Assembly (NCBI GenBank): GCA_035505655.1
Contig: DATJQP010000036.1
Location: 1-52,622 of the forward strand
Source: JAGVPT01 sp035505655
GTDB lineage: Bacteria > Bacteroidota > Ignavibacteria > UBA10030 > UBA8401
Direction of reading: 5' to 3'
Length of the DNA stretch: 52,622 bases
In this document: positions 41,749-49,266 of the stretch, piece after piece
Layout: the number at the start of each line of letters is the position of its first letter
Position numbering within the stretch: position 1 is the first letter of the stretch
Made by a program: the position numbers and the translations under genes
The notes under the pieces: generated by a model
What the model was told of the DNA's origin: nothing
What the model saw: only the letters and a program-made list of their open reading frames with translations
Database searches by the model: none

Positions 41749-43275
41749 TTATTTGAGAACCAAAAGCCTTCTTGTCTGCGTCGAGGTCCCTTTCTGGAGG
41801 CGATAATAATAGACTCCGCTCGCGAGGCCGGAGGCATCGAAGGTCACTTCATGGACCCCGGAGCTCTGCCGCTCGTGAACAAGCGTTCTCACCTCTCTTC
41901 CGAGTGTGTCGTACACCCTCAACGTCACATCGCCCGCCGCCGGAAGCTGATAGCGAATCATCGTTGCGGGGTTGAAGGGATTGGGATAGTTCTGTCCCAG
42001 GTAGAATCCTGCCGGGGCCGAAGGCTCTTCGCGCACTCCAAGGACCGGGCTGACGCTGTTTGTGTCGACGACAGCATCAAGAATGTCGGGCCACACATGC
42101 GCCCCGGTATTGCGGTCGAAGATCCCCGATCCGTGATCGCCGTACGCACCGATGTCCCAGTAAAACGGGACGATGTGGTGCCGTTCCATCGAGCGGGTGA
42201 CGTACTGCGTATAGTAGCGCCGGTATTTCTCGTACGAAGTGTCGAGTGCCGCGCTCCCCAGGTTCGTCCGGATTGTTGCGCCGTACTCCCCAAGAAGGAC
42301 CCCAAACCCCTTGTCGACGAAATTCGCCTTCATCTTCTGGAACTCCCCGTCGGCATACGATTCGTTCGCCCACGTCTCGGTCTTCGAAGCGTCGGTGGCG
42401 TACATCCCCCATTGAGTGATCTTGTCGTTCGTGTTCAGGGTGAAGTCATACGGGTCGTAGTAATGGACTTCCACCATGAGCCTGCCCGGAGTGACGTCCA
42501 CCGGCGTGACAAAATTGGCGACGGTATAGTCGATATTGGTGACGTACCCCTGCACTGCCAGGTATCGGTACCAATTGCGCCCCCCCGTCGTTCGCACGGC
42601 ATTGACAAAAGCCTGGTTGAACCCGTTCTGCACGACGAAGTTCTCTTTCGAAGGAGTCCCATAATAGTTGATGATGGTGATCTCGTTCGTCCCGGCAAAA
42701 AGGAGGTGGTCCCCATAGTCGCGGAAGTGCACGGCGATCTGTTTCCACATCGTCGAAAGACGATGATTGACGTAGGCGGAATCCGCATACGTCGGCTCCT
42801 GCCATCCTCCATCCCAGTGCTCGTTGACAAGGGCATACATGCTGTCGTTGAGCACGTAGTTGACCACCTGCTCCACACGCTTGAGCCACGTCGTGTCGAT
42901 GATATGCTGCGACGTATCTGCGATGAATTTGCTCCACGCTACCGGAATCCTGACCGATCTGAACCCCGCGGCCTTCACTGAATCGATCAGCTTCTGCGTC
43001 GTGAGAGGATTCCCCCAGGAGGTCTCGTTCGGCATCGCCTCGAGGGTGTTACCGAGGTTCCATCCGGGGACCATCTTCGTCGCCAATGCCGCGGAAGATA
43101 GGGTGTCCATACCGGTGGAGTCGGGGGGAATGCTGTCGGCGAGAGTCTTGAACGATTCAGGGATGAAGGACCGATGGTCGTTTGTCGCATGCGCCTGTTC
43201 ACCGGGCCCTGCGGCCGGATAGGCTGAGGTCGAGGCAATCGCGAGAGCAGCGAAGAGAATGATGGTTCTGTTCAT
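41749..43275 (-). CDS. Secreted GH5-family glycanase with type IX secretion sorting domain
   Basis: 508 residues from ATG 43275 (AAAGGAA 5 bases upstream). A signal peptide is followed by a GH5 TIM barrel: GWNLGNTLEAMPNETSWGNP, RSVRIPVAW, acid/base Glu198 in FAGTNEITI, and nucleophile Glu330 in VLLGEYGA. The last 80 residues form a T9SS type A sorting domain (NYPNPFNPATMIRYQLPAAG, then VTLRVYDTLGREV and SGVYYYRLQKG). So it is exported across the outer membrane and anchored or released there. Activity on beta-glucan, xylan or mannan cannot be told from sequence; context suggests xylan. It is the only protein here with a sorting domain. Confidence 0.9.
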   Translation of the reverse strand: MNRTIILFAALAIASTSAYPAAGPGEQAHATNDHRSFIPESFKTLADSIPPDSTGMDTLSSAALATKMVPGWNLGNTLEAMPNETSWGNPLTTQKLIDSVKAAGFRSVRIPVAWSKFIADTSQHIIDTTWLKRVEQVVNYVLNDSMYALVNEHWDGGWQEPTYADSAYVNHRLSTMWKQIAVHFRDYGDHLLFAGTNEITIINYYGTPSKENFVVQNGFNQAFVNAVRTTGGRNWYRYLAVQGYVTNIDYTVANFVTPVDVTPGRLMVEVHYYDPYDFTLNTNDKITQWGMYATDASKTETWANESYADGEFQKMKANFVDKGFGVLLGEYGATIRTNLGSAALDTSYEKYRRYYTQYVTRSMERHHIVPFYWDIGAYGDHGSGIFDRNTGAHVWPDILDAVVDTNSVSPVLGVREEPSAPAGFYLGQNYPNPFNPATMIRYQLPAAGDVTLRVYDTLGREVRTLVHERQSSGVHEVTFDASGLASGVYYYRLQKGTSTQTRRLLVLK

Positions 43276-43508
43276 GAGTTTCCTTTTAAAGAAGCGTTGA
43301 AGGTGAATCTCCTGACTGGACTCAGATAAAATACAAGGATTTCGGAACGTCGCAAGTCCCACCATTTCTCATCGACGGATCGTTGGGCTCGAGCTTCCCC
43401 GGGCCGCATCGATCATCCTCCTTTTGCCATAGCGTAAGTTATGAGGTAGGAATGGAGGAAGCACACCGTTTTCCTTTAGAGGCAGACCTCTGCAGGATGG
43501 AGGCCGAT
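43276..43508. other. Intergenic region between GH30 and GH5 genes
   Basis: 233 bases with no convincing gene. An open frame on the plus strand (from about 43383) lacks protein features. The GH5 promoter, if separate, would lie here. Confidence 0.4.
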
Positions 43509-44789
43509 TCATTCAGCCACGAATGTGGTGATGCTCGACGGCTCCAGCGAGGCGTTGAATCGTCCCTCCGAGATCGTCAGGCTGTTCGCCCGGAGACAGT
43601 TTTTCGTCAACGAGGTGACATAAGGGACGACGGAGGCGGCGGTCCCGTTTCGCAGGACGAATGCCTGTTCGACCACCGAATCGCCGGTGTTGATCGCAAT
43701 GATCGTTAGCTTCGGGCCGCGCGCGTACGAGGTGACATAGACCCCTTCCTGCGGCTCCGATGTCGCCCGGACTCTGACGAAACCGGGACGGACGAAACGT
43801 GCATACTGCGACATTGCATACCCCCGCTTGGAGATTTCTCCGTTTTCCAGGATGGGGCCATAGTACCGAACGACGTACCACCAGAGATAGGCGCTCATCT
43901 CAGCGCACATGCAGTCGTGAATTTCCTTTGCCGTGCCGAGGGCGCCCGCCCATGATGTGTCTTTCGCGAGATGTTCAGTCATCCAGACTTCCTTCCCCTT
44001 GTCGATGGCGAGAGGATAGGCGTCGAGCCCTTTCCCGAAGATGTGTCCACCCCCCATGACCGACATGTACATAGAGAAGAAGAGTCCCTTGACCCCCTCT
44101 CCATAAAGATGGCCGCCGATGATGGAGACGTGCGAATCGGCGACGGAGTCGTTGAGGAGGGAATCGGAGATCGTGCGGTCAAAGTTGAACGACTCCGGTG
44201 CGATGATGCGCGTGCCGATGTTGGGAGCATAGTACTTCACAAACTTCAGCATCTCGGAGGCGCTCCAATCGCACGAAGCGTACTTCACCGTAATATCCGG
44301 CTCGTTCTGAATCGAAACTGCATAAAGAGGAGCGCCGTTCTCCGCCATGTAGTCGCAGAACGATTCCAGGTGGGCCGCGTACGACGCGTAGGATGTGTCG
44401 GCAAGTGCACCCCCGGCCGTATCATGATTCGTCTTCATCGACGGGGGAGGAGTCCACGGGGAGGCGACGATAGTCACTCCCATCTCGTGTGCGAGTTTTG
44501 CGGTTGGCACGTTACGGGCGAATTCACTTCTCTCGGTGGGAATGCTCAGACGGAGTATCGAGAGGCCAACCTGACCGCTGTCGGTTCCGAAAGCCTTCTT
44601 CACCTGTTCCGCGGTCATGTCGGGCCGGTACGGAAGGATGTTCGCCGCACCGAAACCGCTGATCGTCTGGAGCGGATGGGCGAAATCCACCACAACCGGA
44701 ACTCCCGGCTCGCCTGAATGACTCCCTGAGCAACATATCCCCAGGAGACCGATGGAGACCGGGAAGAAGAGGAGCAATCTTCTCGTCAT
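43509..44789 (-). CDS. GH30-family xylanase-like lipoprotein
   Basis: 426 residues beginning with a lipoprotein-type signal peptide (VSIGLLGICCSGS). Landmarks of GH30, especially the glucuronoxylanase branch: QTISGFGAANILPYRPDMT, LSILRLSIPTERSEF, acid/base Glu163 in VSIQNEPDITVKY, and nucleophile Glu272 in EVWMTEHLAKD, then MSAYLWWYVVRYYGPI and the C-terminal beta domain (GVYVTSYARGPKLTIIAINTG). GH30 xylanases cut the xylan backbone near methylglucuronic acid branches. A purine-rich GAAGGGGA site precedes the ATG. Confidence 0.88.
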   Translation of the reverse strand: MTRRLLLFFPVSIGLLGICCSGSHSGEPGVPVVVDFAHPLQTISGFGAANILPYRPDMTAEQVKKAFGTDSGQVGLSILRLSIPTERSEFARNVPTAKLAHEMGVTIVASPWTPPPSMKTNHDTAGGALADTSYASYAAHLESFCDYMAENGAPLYAVSIQNEPDITVKYASCDWSASEMLKFVKYYAPNIGTRIIAPESFNFDRTISDSLLNDSVADSHVSIIGGHLYGEGVKGLFFSMYMSVMGGGHIFGKGLDAYPLAIDKGKEVWMTEHLAKDTSWAGALGTAKEIHDCMCAEMSAYLWWYVVRYYGPILENGEISKRGYAMSQYARFVRPGFVRVRATSEPQEGVYVTSYARGPKLTIIAINTGDSVVEQAFVLRNGTAASVVPYVTSLTKNCLRANSLTISEGRFNASLEPSSITTFVAE

Positions 44790-44840
44790 CCAAGATCCCC
44801 TTCACCAGGAAGGGAGCTTCCCCTACCTTCTGCCGGTCGA

Positions 44841-46745
44841 CTATTGAAGATTCCAGTAGATGACGTACCGCTCTCGGCTGATCTCATAGTACGGTTTCAA
44901 CGTAATTTCCCTTGAGGCTGCCCCCACAGTTTTGAAGGCGAGCGGCTCGCCGCTCACCGGGACGAGCCAATCGTTCAGCTTCCGGCCTTTTACGTCCAGG
45001 GCAGAGATAATATTGCCCGGGATCGGGTAATCCTTGTAGTCAAGCTGATCTTTCGCGAACGGGATTGGGGGAGTCATCCCTTCGGTTCCCATCTCACCGG
45101 CAAGGACGATGGGGCCGAACGCGACTGCCGCCATCGAAGGATTATCGTTCGTCGGAACGAGGCGGAGAGACATCGGGTATGTGACGTCGATTTCGTCACC
45201 GCCCTTCCACTTTCTCTCCAGCACGATGTAACTATCCGGATCCTGGCTCACGCGGACTCTCTTTCCATTGATCGCAACCACGGCCCCGGATGTCGCCCAC
45301 GAGGGGTATCGGAGGTAGAGAGAGACCTTCGCGTCCCCGGCTTCTTTGATCCGAAGATGGGTCGTGGCCTCCTCCGGAAACCTGGTTTGCTGAACAAGCG
45401 TGAATCCCTTTTCCTTCCAGGTCAATTCGGAGGGGATGAAGAGATTGACGAAAATCCCGTTGGCGTCGTGGTAGTAGATCCCTTCGCCGTACTTGGAGTG
45501 GTTTTCGAACCCCGTGCCGACACAGCACCAGAACGAGCTGTCCTTGGTGGAGTAAGTCTTGAAAGTGCCCGGAGTGTACGACAGGAAATAGGTGACCATT
45601 CCGCTCTGCGGGTCCTGCGAACCGAGAATATGATTATAGAGAGCCCGCTCGTAGTAATCGGCACATTTCACGTCGGCCGTCCAGGTGAAAAGGTGCCTCG
45701 TCAGCTTCAGCATGTTGTAGGTGTTGCACGATTCGGTCGTTGCGTTCGAGATATGTTTGGAGATCTGGTCCGGCTCGAAGAAGAACTCGTAGTCGCTGTT
45801 CCCGCCGGTGGGGTAGGTGTGATGGTCGATCACGGTGTGCCAGAAGAAATCGGCAATCGTCTTCGCATTTTCGTCGCCGGTCAGTTCGTAACCCCTCGCC
45901 TCGCCAATCATCTTCGGAATCTGCGTGTTGGCATGGAAGTGTGCGAGGCTGTCCTCTTTCCGCGAAAGGGGGTCGAACATCTTGTGGTTGTAGAAGAACT
46001 CCGCCAGTTTTTTGTCGTGTTCGTTTCCGGTGATGCCGTAGAGGTTGTACGCCGCCTCGATCATCCCCCCGAATTCATTCCTCTCCATCGTCGCCAGTTG
46101 TTGGGGGGAGAGATTCTCGAGCTTGTGGTATGCCCAGTCGCCCATCTTGACGACCACGTCAAGGGCCTCTTTGTTGCCGGCATACTGGTACATGTCGATC
46201 AGGCCGGCCATGATCTTGTGAAGGGTATACCAGGGGGCCCAGACCGGCGCTCCGTCGATCACACGGTTGACGAGGTTCTGGGGGAAGGCGCTCAGGTACC
46301 CACCCTGGTTCAGCACCTGCTGGATTTCCGCGAGAGCCGTCACCAGCGAATCGCCTTTTTTCTTGTACGCCTCATCGCCTGTCGAGGCGTACATCATTGC
46401 CAGGCCGGAGAGGACGTGTCCAACGGTGTGGCCGCGGAGCTCGACATCCAGCCCTTCCCATCCGCCAAGCGGCCGGGCGTGAGTTTCCATCCCGGCGTTC
46501 ACCCGCCAGCTATGGAGCAGGCGATCGTTGTTGATGCTGAGGAGCCACGCACCATCCCGATCCATGTTCTCTTTGAAGCGGCTGTCGAGGAGTCTCACAT
46601 CCTTCAGGTCGAAGCTGTAGGCTTTGATCTGGATTTGCGGCTTGATCGTCTGCTCGGACGCAAACTGGCCGGGATACTGGGCAAAGGCTGTCGGGACCGC
46701 AAAGAAGAGGAGCAGAAAGAGGCGAGCGAGGATTGGATGTCTCAT
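44841..46745 (-). CDS. GH127-family beta-L-arabinofuranosidase
   Basis: 634 residues with a signal peptide (ARLFLLLFFAVPTAFAQ). The active site is fully conserved: Glu338 and Cys340 in TTESCNTYNML, and Cys407-Cys408 in SFWCCVGTGFENHS. These correspond to the cysteine nucleophile and the Zn-binding Glu and Cys residues of the Bifidobacterium HypBA1 enzyme. GGWEGLDVELRGHTVGHVLSGL near the N-terminus is also typical. It removes arabinose residues, here probably from arabinoxylan or plant glycoproteins. GAAGG lies 5 bases before the ATG. Confidence 0.92.
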   Translation of the reverse strand: MRHPILARLFLLLFFAVPTAFAQYPGQFASEQTIKPQIQIKAYSFDLKDVRLLDSRFKENMDRDGAWLLSINNDRLLHSWRVNAGMETHARPLGGWEGLDVELRGHTVGHVLSGLAMMYASTGDEAYKKKGDSLVTALAEIQQVLNQGGYLSAFPQNLVNRVIDGAPVWAPWYTLHKIMAGLIDMYQYAGNKEALDVVVKMGDWAYHKLENLSPQQLATMERNEFGGMIEAAYNLYGITGNEHDKKLAEFFYNHKMFDPLSRKEDSLAHFHANTQIPKMIGEARGYELTGDENAKTIADFFWHTVIDHHTYPTGGNSDYEFFFEPDQISKHISNATTESCNTYNMLKLTRHLFTWTADVKCADYYERALYNHILGSQDPQSGMVTYFLSYTPGTFKTYSTKDSSFWCCVGTGFENHSKYGEGIYYHDANGIFVNLFIPSELTWKEKGFTLVQQTRFPEEATTHLRIKEAGDAKVSLYLRYPSWATSGAVVAINGKRVRVSQDPDSYIVLERKWKGGDEIDVTYPMSLRLVPTNDNPSMAAVAFGPIVLAGEMGTEGMTPPIPFAKDQLDYKDYPIPGNIISALDVKGRKLNDWLVPVSGEPLAFKTVGAASREITLKPYYEISRERYVIYWNLQ

Positions 46746-46896
46746 GGCGTACCTTCAAGAATGTTGTGTGTAACAGACCGGAGATGGAAACAAAGGGAAT
46801 CTACTGAACTTCTGATTCAGATACACTCTGGCCGCATGTTCCAAATGACCTCGCAATCCGCCGGAATCACCCGTGGATGATGCGCACTCTACACTA

Positions 46897-46932
46897 TTCG
46901 TCATGCCCGCGGCTTTTTGGCGGACATCCATG
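46897..46932 (-). repeat. Hairpin repeat E1 (reverse orientation)
   Basis: Reads TTCGTCATGCCCGCGGCTTT then TTGGCGGACATCCATG on the plus strand, the reverse complement of the element at 52231-52260 with few differences. Stem ATGCCCGC/GCGGACAT with one mismatch. Forms an inverted pair with E2. Confidence 0.6.
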
Positions 46933-46963
46933 AAACCTCCAGCATGGTTGATGCTTCCGTCAG

Positions 46964-47000
46964 TGTATGGATGCTCCCGAAGGTCGGGTGTTCCAATGTG
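46964..47000 (+). repeat. Hairpin repeat E2 (forward orientation)
   Basis: Contains TGTATGGATGCTCCCGAAGG then TCGGGTGTTCCAATG. The 23 bases from 46950 (GATGCTTCCGTCAGTGTATG and on) match 52211-52233 at 20 positions. E1 and E2 are 30 bases apart in opposite orientation, like a REP pair. The rest of the 46746-47011 gap shows no gene. Confidence 0.6.
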
Positions 47001-47011
47001 CCACGCACTTC

Positions 47012-47887
47012 CTACACAGCCCTTAGTCGCCACGTCGCCTGAAGTTTTCCAACTCGTACGAATCGGAGCAACTGCCAGAAACTGACACTCTTCATGAAGT
47101 ACTTAAGAGCGCTCACATCGGATCGTTTGACCGCCGCCTCTTTCTCGAGGACGAAACTCATTCGCCGGAAGAACTGTTTCGCCTCCTCAAAGCTGACGAA
47201 GCTGTTCCTTTCGGTGTCATGCTCCTGGTAGAACTTTTTCATCTCGTCGGGATAGCGAAACTGCAGCTTCGGCTGCTTGTTCTTCAAGTAGACGTCGCCG
47301 GTAATCCACCACCCTCCGCGCTCGATCAGGATATCGTGGATCGTTGAGCAGAATCTCTCCTGGTCCTCCGGTTCAAGATAGGTGAGAAGCCCTTCGTTGA
47401 CGATGGCCAGCTCGCCTTCGGGAAAACGAGCGACGACTTGACGGAAGTGTTGTTCGTCGAGGGCGTCGAGCGGCAGAAGCTCGAGCTTCCCCTTCACCTC
47501 AGCCCCTTCTTCTTTCAGGATGGAAACGATCCGCTTCTTCGTATCGATGATCTCGGGCAGATCGGTGTCGATATAGTGAATTCCCTCTCGCCGGACAAAA
47601 TCGAGGCCGCGGAAGGAATAGCCGGAAGAGAGTTCCAGAATGTTTCTCACCGGCAGCTCGTTAAGGAGCTGGTCGATGCAGAGATACCTGCTCTCGAAGT
47701 GGAATGCTGCAGCGGCGAGCGTCATGTTCCGGTTGTCGAAATCGGGAACGTACGGCGTGGGGTACTCCAGCAGTTCCGCGACTCTCCGGGCGTACGGAAT
47801 ACTCGTGTAGCCTTTTGCCAGAAGAAGGTATCTTGCAGAGGCGCTGATTGAGGAGACCTCTTTTGTGGTCGTTGTTGGATTCGCCAT
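47012..47887 (-). CDS. LCMT-like SAM-dependent methyltransferase
   Basis: 291 residues from ATG 47887 (AAAGGAA 6 bases upstream). The pattern SISASARYLLLAKGYTSIPYA, then PVRNILELSSGYSFRGLDFV (SAM motif), HYIDTDLPEIIDTKKRI and ELAIVNEGLLTYLEPEDQERF, matches the leucine carboxyl methyltransferase-like family. Cytoplasmic; substrate unknown. Its N-terminal codons overlap the read-through end of the GIY-YIG gene in a different frame. It is a separate branch from the fusion protein at 38171-39544. Confidence 0.85.
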   Translation of the reverse strand: MANPTTTTKEVSSISASARYLLLAKGYTSIPYARRVAELLEYPTPYVPDFDNRNMTLAAAAFHFESRYLCIDQLLNELPVRNILELSSGYSFRGLDFVRREGIHYIDTDLPEIIDTKKRIVSILKEEGAEVKGKLELLPLDALDEQHFRQVVARFPEGELAIVNEGLLTYLEPEDQERFCSTIHDILIERGGWWITGDVYLKNKQPKLQFRYPDEMKKFYQEHDTERNSFVSFEEAKQFFRRMSFVLEKEAAVKRSDVSALKYFMKSVSFWQLLRFVRVGKLQATWRLRAV

Positions 47888-48279
47888 GAGAGTTCCTTTG
47901 TTGAATCCGGGAAGAGTGACTTGTGATGGTAAGACTGAATGAATTCGGGCATCCGGGAAACCTCCGGCATTGCCCGCGCCGATCCGACATTCACTGTTAA
48001 AAGACCGGAGAAGAGATCCTTCCACTCGGGGTTCATACTCTCAATCAATCGGATCTTCCGCCGGCGGTTCCATTTCTTTAGTTGAGTCTCACGTTCAATG
48101 GCATCACGAATGTCTGAATGATACTCGAAAAGGACAAGCATGTTGACAGAATACTTCTTCGTGAAGCCGGGCGTAACACTCACCTTGTGCTGCGTTATCC
48201 GACGTCTTAGGTTTGCCGTCACGCCGGTGTAGAGCGTCCCGTTTCTCCTGCTTGCAGGTAGATAGACATATCCCCCCAT
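47722..48279 (-). CDS. GIY-YIG nuclease-family protein with extended C-terminus
   Basis: 185 residues from ATG 48279. The first 90 residues are a complete small GIY-YIG domain: MGGYVYLPASRRNGTLYTGV, the catalytic Arg region ANLRRRITQHK, and the catalytic Glu in AIERETQLKKWNRRRKIRLI, ending SMNPEWKDLF. Relatives stop near there; here the frame runs on for about 85 residues through a hairpin and into the start of the next gene, so the native stop seems to have been lost. Short proteins of this group are widespread, of unknown role. A hairpin repeat lies 42 bases before the start, and the same leader is shared with the truncated copy at 51010. Confidence 0.75.
   Translation of the reverse strand: MGGYVYLPASRRNGTLYTGVTANLRRRITQHKVSVTPGFTKKYSVNMLVLFEYHSDIRDAIERETQLKKWNRRRKIRLIESMNPEWKDLFSGLLTVNVGSARAMPEVSRMPEFIQSYHHKSLFPDSTKELSWRIQQRPQKRSPQSAPLQDTFFWQKATRVFRTPGESRNCWSTPRRTFPISTTGT
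47946..47976. repeat. Hairpin near the 3' end of the GIY-YIG gene
   Basis: CGGGCA and TGCCCG arms with an inner CCGG/CCGG pair, inside the C-terminal extension of the GIY-YIG frame and about 59 bases before the methyltransferase ATG. It may be the other boundary of the GIY-YIG element or an mRNA structure. Confidence 0.4.
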
Positions 48280-48318
48280 CTTCGATCTTGCCTCTCTCGA
48301 GTCGATTTGCAGTCCATG

Positions 48319-48389
48319 GGTTCTCCCGAAGGTCCGAAGGACTCCTTCGGAGGATCCCCTTCGGGACCGCCAAAGCTTGTGAGAATGAC
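48319..48389 (+). repeat. Hairpin repeat E3 with nested expansion, upstream of the GIY-YIG gene
   Basis: Outer pair TTCTC/GAGAA encloses TCCCGAAGG...CCTTCGGGA, which itself encloses CCGAAGG-ACT-CCTTCGG. It ends GAGAATGACGGGCAGGGGAG, matching the end of E4 (GGGAATGACGAGCTGGGG). It is the same element type as E4, with an extra internal hairpin. Confidence 0.6.
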
Positions 48390-48448
48390 GGGCAGGGGAG
48401 GAGTTCGTACGGGCCATCCGTCTCCCTCCGGCATCGCACTACGATCCT

Positions 48449-49198
48449 TCATTCCCACAAGTACCAGATCCTCGGCCTGCCATTGTCGTCGAGATACTTG
48501 ATCCAAACCTTGGTCGGAGGATTCGCCGACTTATACCGCGATTGCCTCGTCTTCGAATCTTCCATGAAGGTCGAGGGAGTTTCGAGATAGACCTCCATCC
48601 AGTCCCCGAAGGTCTTCACGACGCGCATGCAATAATCAGGGTTGTCGGAATCCCCGGCGAGCTTCGGTTGAATACGGTATCCGTCGTCCGGCCGCGAATA
48701 GAACGCTTTCACCGTGTCACAATCAAAAACAAGTGCCCAATCCTCGCCGAAGAATTCGCTCCAGAACTTCACCCGCACTGGCCCGCCGATCCTGACCCAC
48801 GCGGTCGGGGGATCCTCAAGCTGTTTGCAGTCAAGCGAGACCTCCGCCCATTCGGAATCGGGCGTGAATGCACGGACGGGGAGGCCGTACTCATCAACCC
48901 GGAAGACCTCGATAAGCCGGTCGCTCATTGCGACGACGGAGTTCGTGGAGAAAACCGTCAGCTCGAAGTCAACGCCGAAAGAGTTTTTTCCCACCTCCTT
49001 CGCGCGCGAGCGCAGAACGGCCGCCGGCGAATCGCCCTCAACCGGCGCGGCATACAACGGTATGACGGGATGAGCGGTTGGCCTGAGCGACACGTACGCT
49101 ACCCCAAAATCTGTCTCACAGCCGTGGTCATATTGGCTGACCCCGACCGTGAGCCCGAAGATCGAAGACATCAACACGAGGGACAATCGTCTCGGCAT
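48449..49198 (-). CDS. Secreted protein of unknown function
   Basis: 249 residues with a signal peptide (RLSLVLMSSIFGLTVGVSQ). Repeated beta-rich stretches such as ELTVFSTNSVVAMSDRLIEV, TAWVRIGGPVRVKFWSEFFG and YCMRVVKTFGDWMEVYLETP suggest an SH3-like or similar small all-beta fold in two parts; the C-terminal KVWIKYLDDNGRPRIWYLWE is notable. Family not recognised. It is downstream of the alpha/beta hydrolase gene on the same strand and next to the hairpin repeat E3. Confidence 0.65.
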   Translation of the reverse strand: MPRRLSLVLMSSIFGLTVGVSQYDHGCETDFGVAYVSLRPTAHPVIPLYAAPVEGDSPAAVLRSRAKEVGKNSFGVDFELTVFSTNSVVAMSDRLIEVFRVDEYGLPVRAFTPDSEWAEVSLDCKQLEDPPTAWVRIGGPVRVKFWSEFFGEDWALVFDCDTVKAFYSRPDDGYRIQPKLAGDSDNPDYCMRVVKTFGDWMEVYLETPSTFMEDSKTRQSRYKSANPPTKVWIKYLDDNGRPRIWYLWE

Positions 49199-49266
49199 AG
49201 GATGGGAAGGAATGGTAGTGAATGACCGATATCGGCGACGGAGTGCACGTGGCGCGCTGACCTGGG

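Noticed and set aside
41452..42981. Long plus-strand frame across the GH39 and GH5 genes
   Set aside because: Antisense to two clear glycoside hydrolase genes and to their gap; valine- and arginine-rich sequence with no domain.
45357..46880. Long plus-strand frame opposite the GH127 gene
   Set aside because: It is antisense to a gene with a complete active site, has no recognisable domains, and its composition is that of a codon-bias shadow.
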